A stretch of DNA of 5,244 bases from Calditrichota bacterium (GTDB lineage: Bacteria; Calditrichota; Calditrichia; RBG-13-44-9): contig JAFGSO010000176.1 of NCBI GenBank assembly GCA_016934605.1, positions 1 through 5,244 on the forward strand, written 5' to 3'. This document shows, piece after piece, positions 1-5,244 of the stretch (positions within the stretch are counted from its first letter, which is position 1; the number at the start of each line of letters is the position of its first letter). Both the position numbers and the translations under genes were made by a program. The notes beneath the pieces were generated by a model. The model worked only from the letters and a program-made list of their open reading frames with translations. It had not been told where the DNA came from and did not search any database.

Positions 1-1264
1 AGCGTAATAAACCGAGCCTGTCCTGTGCCTCCAGAACTTCTGTCTTCCCAATATTTCGGTGGAAATTAATACAGTTCATACCAAAGGCTTTGGCCGCCAG
101 AACCTCTTTTTCTGCCAGTTCAGGAGTGGGCCAGAGACCGTTCAATCCCCAGAAGCCCCATGATATGGCAGAAATGAGCCGAATACGTTCCCCATTTAAG
201 AGCAGCAGGGCGTTTTCATCGATTCCCGCTGCCTCAAACCAGCGAAATGCACAGGTTACCTGTCGTTTGTCTACCCATTCTTTTTTCTTTTGTTTCAGAC
301 CGGATATTACTTCAAGTTCAGCACGATAAAGGTTGGGCGAATCGATATTCCAAACGGCCGCATCGGGATAGGAGATTTTTTCTTGTAAAGTTGCTGTCCC
401 ATAGGCCGTTAATGTTCCCCACTCTGTTTCGATTTCCCGGATTATTCTATCGCTGTCATATTCAAGCAGGCGAATCTTACACTGATAGGAAACCGGTTCA
501 TCCGTTTTACTGGTGATTTTTCCATGAACAATAATCGTCTTTATATCCGGTGTGCTGGCAGTCCATAAATCGCTTAAGTAAACCGGATCATGAGCAGTCA
601 GGATAATTCCTCGATCCAGGCCACCGAAACCGTGACTGGCATGTAAACGGTAATCACCCCATTCCAGATACCCGGTGTCTACCCAGTCAAACCGACCGCC
701 CGGATTGGTGATGCGAATTGCCAGAAGATTCTTCTCTCCGGGTTTAGCGGCAGCAGTTAAATCGCAGATAAAAGATGTTTCGCCGATGATATGATATCCA
801 ACGAGCTGCCGGTTCAGATAAACCTCTGCCCGTAATCGGGCCGCGCGTATGAAAAGCGTGATCTGTTTGTCCTGAAAGTTTTCCGGGATATCGAATTCGA
901 TCCACCACCAGGAAACGCCCGGATAATTTCCATTTTGAACCTGATTATCTTCCTCTTCAAAATAATAGGCATTCTTATATGGGCGAAAACCGAAATTCCC
1001 CCAGTAGTATTGCTCAACAGTGGCGGGGAGTTCAACCTCTCGTCCACTGGTGGGTGTCAATATCTCCCACCCACCGGTTGGAATGTTCACCGGAATTTTA
1101 TCAAGGTTCACTTCATCCGGCAGATAAAGTGTATCATTTTCCCAGTCTGCAGCAGTATCCGGCCAAAGCCTCCACCCATCGTCAGGAATTTGCAATGTTT
1201 CCTGGGCAATAAGACCTGGTATGATTAAAACTGTGCAAATAATAGCTGAAATTATTCGACACAT
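1..1264 (-). CDS. Secreted glycoside hydrolase family 2 protein, N-terminal part (3' end beyond the left edge)
   Basis: I translated this frame by hand. It stays open for 421 codons from ATG at 1264 to the left edge, with no stop or frameshift. Residues 1-20 (MCRIISAIICTVLIIPGLIA) form a signal peptide, with likely signal peptidase I cleavage before QE. There is no proper lipobox. About residues 21-215 look like the GH2 sugar-binding jelly-roll domain: GVSWWWIEFDIP near 117-128, VYLNRQLVGYH at 148-158 and NLLAIRITNP at 179-188. An immunoglobulin-like domain follows (about 220-345), including the SPNLYRAELEV stretch. The TIM barrel begins at LLLLNGERIRL (353-363) and continues through FGMNCINFHRNIG to DRLGLLR at the edge. 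The acid/base and nucleophile glutamates lie outside the window, so activity (beta-mannosidase, beta-galactosidase, beta-glucuronidase or other) cannot be assigned. An AGGAG site six bases upstream supports the start. It is the last visible gene of the cluster, 54 bases after rbsD. The family call is firm; the substrate is unknown. Confidence 0.9.
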   Translation of the reverse strand, partial: MCRIISAIICTVLIIPGLIAQETLQIPDDGWRLWPDTAADWENDTLYLPDEVNLDKIPVNIPTGGWEILTPTSGREVELPATVEQYYWGNFGFRPYKNAYYFEEEDNQVQNGNYPGVSWWWIEFDIPENFQDKQITLFIRAARLRAEVYLNRQLVGYHIIGETSFICDLTAAAKPGEKNLLAIRITNPGGRFDWVDTGYLEWGDYRLHASHGFGGLDRGIILTAHDPVYLSDLWTASTPDIKTIIVHGKITSKTDEPVSYQCKIRLLEYDSDRIIREIETEWGTLTAYGTATLQEKISYPDAAVWNIDSPNLYRAELEVISGLKQKKKEWVDKRQVTCAFRWFEAAGIDENALLLLNGERIRLISAISWGFWGLNGLWPTPELAEKEVLAAKAFGMNCINFHRNIGKTEVLEAQDRLGLLR

Positions 1265-1270
1265 TTCATT

Positions 1271-1276
1271 CTCCTG
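1271..1276 (-). promoter_or_regulatory. Shine-Dalgarno site of the GH2 gene
   Basis: On the minus strand the sequence reads CAGGAG, then six bases, then ATG at 1264. A second ATG at 1269 sits only one base downstream of the site and hits TAA after five codons, so the ATG at 1264 is the real start. The 54-base gap to the upstream rbsD stop is AT-rich and shows no obvious terminator hairpin, which fits co-transcription. Confidence 0.75.
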
Positions 1277-1318
1277 TGGTATGGAATAATTTAATCAGGA
1301 AGTATAGACAGCTCTAAA

Positions 1319-1732
1319 TTAAAATGTAACACCCGCCTGCAGAATCAGGTTGGCAAAAGGGGTAGCTTCACCGGTTCTGACAAAAGCAATATTACGGGTA
1401 TCCCGGGTTATTGCTTTAAGCCGTTCGTGACTGATTTGTTCAACCTGAACATCCGGAAGTTTTGTATTTAACAATTCAGACAGTTTTCGGTAATAATCCG
1501 GGGATTTCTGTTCCATTTCATTGGTGATGAAAACTTTTTCGACTTGCAATTCGGTGAAGATAACCGTTAAAACATCCAGTAGTGCCGGCAGACCGGGAGT
1601 AACAGCAAGGTCGATTAGTTTCTCTCCATAGGGAATTGGCAATCCGCTGTCTGCTACTACCAGGAGGTCGCCATGACCCATACGTGAGATATGACCTGAT
1701 AATGGCCCGTTTAATAAGGCTGTTTTTTTCAT
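1319..1732 (-). CDS. rbsD: D-ribose pyranase (RbsD/FucU family sugar mutarotase)
   Basis: This small cytoplasmic enzyme (137 residues; E. coli RbsD has 139) belongs to the family that interconverts pyranose and furanose forms of ribose, or anomers of fucose in the FucU branch. The whole protein aligns with RbsD from memory. The N-terminus has LNG, then ISRMGHGD with the catalytic His at position 20 as in E. coli. VADSGLPIP carries Asp28, SHERLK carries His102 (His98 in B. subtilis), and the C-terminus is RTGEATPFANLILQAGVTF. The ATG at 1732 is preferred because it puts His at position 20 and has a good Shine-Dalgarno site. An in-frame TTG at 1765 would add 11 residues with no family counterpart. 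One oddity: Phe126 replaces the Tyr usual in the TPYAN motif. It lies 43 bases after the mannosidase stop. No rbsK or ribose ABC transporter genes are visible, so the true substrate may not be ribose. Confidence 0.94.
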   Translation of the reverse strand: MKKTALLNGPLSGHISRMGHGDLLVVADSGLPIPYGEKLIDLAVTPGLPALLDVLTVIFTELQVEKVFITNEMEQKSPDYYRKLSELLNTKLPDVQVEQISHERLKAITRDTRNIAFVRTGEATPFANLILQAGVTF

Positions 1733-1740
1733 GGATCTAA

Positions 1741-1746
1741 TCCTCA
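1741..1746 (-). promoter_or_regulatory. Shine-Dalgarno site deciding the rbsD start
   Basis: On the minus strand TGAGGA is followed by eight bases and then ATG at 1732. This fixes the start at MKKTALLNG rather than the in-frame TTG at 1765, which lacks a comparable site. The 43-base gap between the mannosidase stop and this start holds no evident terminator. Confidence 0.75.
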
Positions 1747-1775
1747 CTGATAATTTTATGTTCAATTATTGCTCA

Positions 1776-4184
1776 TTAACATTCCTGGATTGCATCTACT
1801 TCCTGCCAGGAACCATTTCTCTCAACTCCGATTGTTTTCACTTCCAACCCCCGGAATGCCAATGAAATTTTTTTAACAATTCCATCAATTTTAAGCTCGG
1901 TTTCACAGGCTTCACCGCTCATCTCCTGTAATCGGATCATTAGTCTTTCTGCCTTACGCGACTTTTTGCAGGCCAGTATCCGGATATTCTCCCGGGAAAT
2001 ATTCAATAGAGATAATGAATCGGGTTTGGCCACCGGGAAGTGAGCCAGTGCAAACGGCGGGCTGCTGATCCAGTCTGCAAAAGCCGTCACTCGTTTTTTT
2101 AATCTGGCCGGTTCATCCACTACCACCAGAACCCGAATGTCATGTATACCCTGATCCATATATCGGCGTGCCGGATATTTCTCAATTTTAAAACCCTTCT
2201 CATGGCAGTAGGCCGCACTGCGTAACGCCGAAAGACGGAGTTCTCCTTCTTTAAAATCGAAACCGTTCAGACCATTATGGATAACTGCCAGTCCATACAT
2301 TTTGCGGCCGATCTCTTTTTCCATCAGCAACCAGCGACCATGGATATGCTCTTCCCCATCAGCCGGTCTGTCCGTAAATCCTCCGGGTATTTCCACCCGA
2401 ATATTTTCCTGTTTGAATATAGTAGGGATAGACAATTTCAGTCGTTTCTGAATTTCATTCCAGTGCACCCATAACCGAAACTCCACAACGGGCCAGTCTG
2501 AATAAAGGTATGTATGATATACAACTTTACTATTGTTATACCGGTGAATGGTCTGGTAGATATTACGAATCGGCCCCTGATGCAAAATTCGCTGGCTTTC
2601 CGGTTCGCAATTGAATTCTCCGACAACATTCCGGTATTGCCAGCAGTCTGTTCCCCATGAATCGCCGGTATCTTCAATAACCAGGGATTTCAGAAGCTCA
2701 CCTTCCAGATAATTGGGGAGGTCATTGTTATGAAGTGTATGAATAAGACCGCTTTTTTTATTCATCCGGGAAAAAAGCACCGGATTTTTAACCGATTGAG
2801 ATTTTCGCCCCTCAAAGGCCTCTGCAGTATAACAGGCTCTTCCCACTGCAGGCAGATCTGCCGTGAAGCAGATTTTTCTTCGCCAGTCATTAAAAGGAAG
2901 CAGGCTTTCGGGTTGTTCCTCCTGGCAGGGAATTTCTTTACCACTGCTGTCAAACAGTTTTATATAGCAGGAACCTGTCCATTTCGGCCGGTGAGAAATC
3001 ATGAACTCCACTTCCACCGGTACTTTCTTCAGAATGTGGTTGGTATTCAAAATAGTGACAGGTATGGGGAAAGACTGATACTTTCCGATGTTATAAGCCT
3101 GCATCGCTTCCAGGCGTAAATGACGCAGATTTTCAGACACTTTTCCATACAGGTCTATTGCATCTTTTTCGGCAGGTTCGGTGCAGCTTCCCGGAAGTAT
3201 GTCATGGAAGTCATTAAACAGATGATCTTTCCATATACTGTCTAATTGGTCCTCTGGATATTTAAGACCAAAATGCCACCAGGTAGCGGCCCGGGTCAAT
3301 TCGGTCTGTATAATTTCCGCCAGACTTTTCTGTGACGCTCTTTTCAGGCGGGACAGGGATGTATAGCAGCCGGTGAAAACCCGCTGCAATCCGCCTTCCA
3401 CCAGTGGAATATCGGAAGTTTTATCCTTGATTGAATTATAGAATCGGTCCGGGGTGCTGTGCATGATATGAACACGTTTTTCTTCATTCATGAACTGATG
3501 GATTGTCTCGAGATCTGTGCGTGTTGCCCCACCTCCATGATTTCCGATTCCCCAGAATACCGGAACATCACGTTTAAGCTGTAAAGCAAGTTCAGCTCCT
3601 TCACCCAGCCTCTGCCGGAGATTTTCGAATTCGGTGTGATATAATCCGATAGAAATACGATATCCGAGGATTTCGCTTCCATCGACACCCCGCCAGCGGT
3701 AAAGGTCGGAGGGTAGGGCTAAATCCTGGCTCTGAGGACGCATATGAATATACATCTGGTAGCCGGTCAATTTTAGTATTTGAGGAAGACCGCCGCTGTG
3801 TCCAAATGAGTCAAAGTTATAAGCTACTTTTGGCTCTGCCCCAAAATGTTTCCGGAAAAAATCCCGGCCCACCGCAATATGCCGAAACAGGCTTTCTGTT
3901 CCGGGAAGATTCACATCCGGCTGAAGATACCATCCTCCGCTTATTGCCCAGCGCCCGGCTTTCACCTTTTCCTGAATAGCCTCAAACAGTTCAGGGGCAA
4001 ATTTTTTAACCCACATATAAAGAACAGCTTCATTATGATTGAAAATCCAATCCGGGAATTCATCCAGCAGCCTTAGAGCAGTGTTGAAGGTAGACAGGGT
4101 TTCAGCAGCTCCTTCTTCCCAGCGCCATTGCCAGACAGGATCGAGATGGGCATTGCATATGAGATGAATGGTCGGTTTTATCAT
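1776..4184 (-). CDS. Alpha-mannosidase, glycoside hydrolase family 38
   Basis: This is a complete 802-residue retaining, zinc-dependent alpha-mannosidase, predicted cytoplasmic because there is no signal peptide or membrane segment. The N-terminal catalytic domain (about 1-270) opens with NAHLDPVWQWRW; His13 and Asp15 match the zinc ligands. YLQPDVNLPGTESLFRH lies at 87-102. NFDSFGHSGGLPQI at 123-136 contains Asp125, which matches the nucleophile and zinc ligand (Asp204 in Drosophila Golgi mannosidase II). GNHGGGATR follows at 214-222. The middle helical domain (about 275-345) has FHDILPGSCTEP, with His327 as the last zinc ligand. The C-terminal beta domains keep family signatures: VIEDTGDSWG (502-511), EEHIHGRWLLME (611-622), LRLSALRSAAY (649-659) and YMDQGIHDIRVLVVV (675-689). 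All expected catalytic residues are present. The ATG at 4184 lies 16 bases after the symporter stop, with a weak GGGA nine bases upstream, suggesting coupled translation. HLDPVW differs from the start of mannosylglycerate hydrolase MngB. Linkage specificity is not predictable. Confidence 0.97.
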   Translation of the reverse strand: MIKPTIHLICNAHLDPVWQWRWEEGAAETLSTFNTALRLLDEFPDWIFNHNEAVLYMWVKKFAPELFEAIQEKVKAGRWAISGGWYLQPDVNLPGTESLFRHIAVGRDFFRKHFGAEPKVAYNFDSFGHSGGLPQILKLTGYQMYIHMRPQSQDLALPSDLYRWRGVDGSEILGYRISIGLYHTEFENLRQRLGEGAELALQLKRDVPVFWGIGNHGGGATRTDLETIHQFMNEEKRVHIMHSTPDRFYNSIKDKTSDIPLVEGGLQRVFTGCYTSLSRLKRASQKSLAEIIQTELTRAATWWHFGLKYPEDQLDSIWKDHLFNDFHDILPGSCTEPAEKDAIDLYGKVSENLRHLRLEAMQAYNIGKYQSFPIPVTILNTNHILKKVPVEVEFMISHRPKWTGSCYIKLFDSSGKEIPCQEEQPESLLPFNDWRRKICFTADLPAVGRACYTAEAFEGRKSQSVKNPVLFSRMNKKSGLIHTLHNNDLPNYLEGELLKSLVIEDTGDSWGTDCWQYRNVVGEFNCEPESQRILHQGPIRNIYQTIHRYNNSKVVYHTYLYSDWPVVEFRLWVHWNEIQKRLKLSIPTIFKQENIRVEIPGGFTDRPADGEEHIHGRWLLMEKEIGRKMYGLAVIHNGLNGFDFKEGELRLSALRSAAYCHEKGFKIEKYPARRYMDQGIHDIRVLVVVDEPARLKKRVTAFADWISSPPFALAHFPVAKPDSLSLLNISRENIRILACKKSRKAERLMIRLQEMSGEACETELKIDGIVKKISLAFRGLEVKTIGVERNGSWQEVDAIQEC

Positions 4185-4200
4185 TGGTCATGATCCCGGC

Positions 4201-5244
4201 TTAAATTTCATCCGCTGCTGGCAGTTTTTTATACCAGGTGAAATACAGAATAATACTCAATACGCCAAAAACGGCTATCCAGGAAATCATATTTTCCCAT
4301 TGTCTTAGAAAAAGAAAAAATGGAATCAAGGCCATTGCCACCTGAAAGATAACTGTTAGGAAACCGTTTAGAATATCATAGCGGGGCAGGGAATCGTTGA
4401 CAGGTATCAGTCCCTGACGTTCTGCTTCCAGCCTGACCGGTTTCCAGAATCCGAAAGGTCTGACCCGGCTGTAAAATTTTACAAGAACATCCATACTGGT
4501 AGGAGAAAAAACGAAACCCATGATGATACAGATGACAAAAGAGAGCAGGCTATCGAAGGCCAACCAGTAGTGGACAGGCCAGCCGGTCAGAAACATTTTC
4601 TGTCCAATAATGATTACTGCACTCAGGATCATGCTCCAGACAAAAGCCCTGGCACTGAACCGCCACCAGTGCCAGCGCATGGTGGCCGGTGCCAGAATCA
4701 TTGTAACGATGACAAAAATCATGGTTTCCCAGGCAGATACGATATTTTTAAAACTGAGACTGAATATAAATGCCAGGGTTATGGCAATAATGGAAGCAAG
4801 TTGTCCAAAACGGACAAGTTGCTTCTGTTTCAAATTTTTTCCGAAATATCTCTTTAGAAAATCATTTGTCACAACAGAACTGGTCACATTAATCATGGCG
4901 CTGAGTGTTGACATGAGAGCTGCCAGCAGAATGGCCATAAAAAGTCCGCGCATGCCAATGGGCAGTTTTTTTAGTACCAGTGGCATGATTTTCTCTGCAT
5001 CAAAGCCGGCTTCTGCACCCAGATAGTAAATTCCCAGAATTAAGAAAGCACATCCGATGATCCATCTCAGGGTATATCCCACCGTCCACATGCCGGCTGC
5101 CAGCGATGCGTCCCGGGCATTTCGGGTCGTCAGAAAAAATTGAAAGTCCCAGACGTGTGGTCCGGCCAAAATTCGGAAAATAAGCCAGGAAAATCCTGCC
5201 AGCATAATTGGCCCAAAAAAATAATAATGCTGATAGGCCGGGGG
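4201..5244 (-). CDS. Sodium:solute symporter (SSS family), C-terminal part (5' end beyond the right edge)
   Basis: This is a membrane transporter that couples sodium entry to uptake of a solute, here probably a sugar or small glycoside. The frame is open through the right edge, giving 347 residues. Thirteen codons (PPAYQHYYFFGPI) precede the first visible Met at 5205, so that Met is internal. Family members usually have about 500-600 residues, so an N-terminal portion is missing. About nine hydrophobic segments are visible, near residues 7-25, 54-75, 96-118, 147-166, 172-186, 200-217, 227-247, 293-313 and 320-337. The segment ALMSTLSAMINVTSSVVTND (109-128) matches TM8 of the Vibrio sugar symporter vSGLT; Ala109, Ser112 and Thr113 sit where that protein's Na2-site residues A361, S364 and S365 lie. 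MRWHWWRF near 189-196 and SPTSMDVLVKFYSRVRPFGFW near 247-267 resemble a subgroup common in polysaccharide degraders. Its stop is 16 bases before the mannosidase start. The exact substrate is unknown. Confidence 0.93.
   Translation of the reverse strand, partial: PPAYQHYYFFGPIMLAGFSWLIFRILAGPHVWDFQFFLTTRNARDASLAAGMWTVGYTLRWIIGCAFLILGIYYLGAEAGFDAEKIMPLVLKKLPIGMRGLFMAILLAALMSTLSAMINVTSSVVTNDFLKRYFGKNLKQKQLVRFGQLASIIAITLAFIFSLSFKNIVSAWETMIFVIVTMILAPATMRWHWWRFSARAFVWSMILSAVIIIGQKMFLTGWPVHYWLAFDSLLSFVICIIMGFVFSPTSMDVLVKFYSRVRPFGFWKPVRLEAERQGLIPVNDSLPRYDILNGFLTVIFQVAMALIPFFLFLRQWENMISWIAVFGVLSIILYFTWYKKLPAADEI

Noticed and set aside
814..1228. Several 77-97 codon frames on both strands over the GH2 gene
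   Set aside because: They overlap the GH2 coding frame, which continues unbroken to the window edge and carries clear domain features.
1265..1318. Possible terminator or internal promoter between rbsD and the GH2 gene
   Set aside because: I found no GC-rich stem followed by a T-run, nor a convincing -35/-10 pair, in this short AT-rich gap; only the Shine-Dalgarno site is supportable.
1733..1765. An 11-residue N-terminal extension of RbsD from TTG at 1765
   Set aside because: The ATG at 1732 has a good Shine-Dalgarno site and matches the family start exactly, with His at position 20; the extension has no counterpart in known RbsD proteins.
1799..1811. Near-palindrome TTCCTGCCAGGAA as a possible operator
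   Set aside because: It is short, lies inside the 3' end of the mannosidase coding sequence, and does not recur at any intergenic gap, so chance is the simplest explanation.
2730..3119. A 129-codon plus-strand frame opposite the mannosidase
   Set aside because: It is antisense to a conserved part of GH38, shows no family motif and has no supporting context.
4610..5026. A 138-codon plus-strand reading frame opposite the symporter
   Set aside because: It lies wholly antisense to a well-supported SSS gene, matches no recognisable family, and fits chance openness opposite a biased coding frame.

Overview
The window holds one tightly packed gene cluster, read entirely on the minus strand and cut at both edges. 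In order of transcription (right to left) it contains: the C-terminal part of a sodium:solute symporter (SSS family); a complete GH38 alpha-mannosidase; a complete D-ribose pyranase of the RbsD/FucU family; and the N-terminal 421 residues of a secreted glycoside hydrolase family 2 (GH2) protein that runs off the left edge. The gaps are about 16, 43 and 54 bases. None contains an obvious hairpin terminator, so the genes probably form one operon whose promoter lies to the right of the window.

The set reads as a small glycan or glycoside utilisation locus. The symporter would import a sugar or small glycoside. The GH38 enzyme has no signal peptide and would remove alpha-mannosyl residues in the cytoplasm. 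The RbsD-like protein would interconvert ring forms of a released or imported sugar. The GH2 protein carries a signal peptide and would act outside the cytoplasm. No SusC/SusD pair, regulator, sugar kinase or ABC transporter is visible, so neither the substrate nor the onward pathway can be fixed from this window.

The organism cannot be named with confidence. Base composition is moderate (mid-40s percent GC by eye). Two of the three visible starts have recognisable Shine-Dalgarno sequences (AGGAG and GAGG types), and the third has a weak one. The gene set is typical of polysaccharide-degrading bacteria such as the Bacteroidota/FCB group, Planctomycetota or related uncultured lineages. The clear Shine-Dalgarno sites argue mildly against typical Bacteroidota. 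This is inference.

Almost every base is coding and no stretch over 300 bases lacks a gene. I see no RNA gene, CRISPR array, mobile element, attachment site or significant repeat. Nothing here clearly represents a new kind of system. The points most worth checking are the RbsD homologue inside a glycosidase operon, its Tyr-to-Phe change near the active site, and the atypical start of the GH2 barrel.
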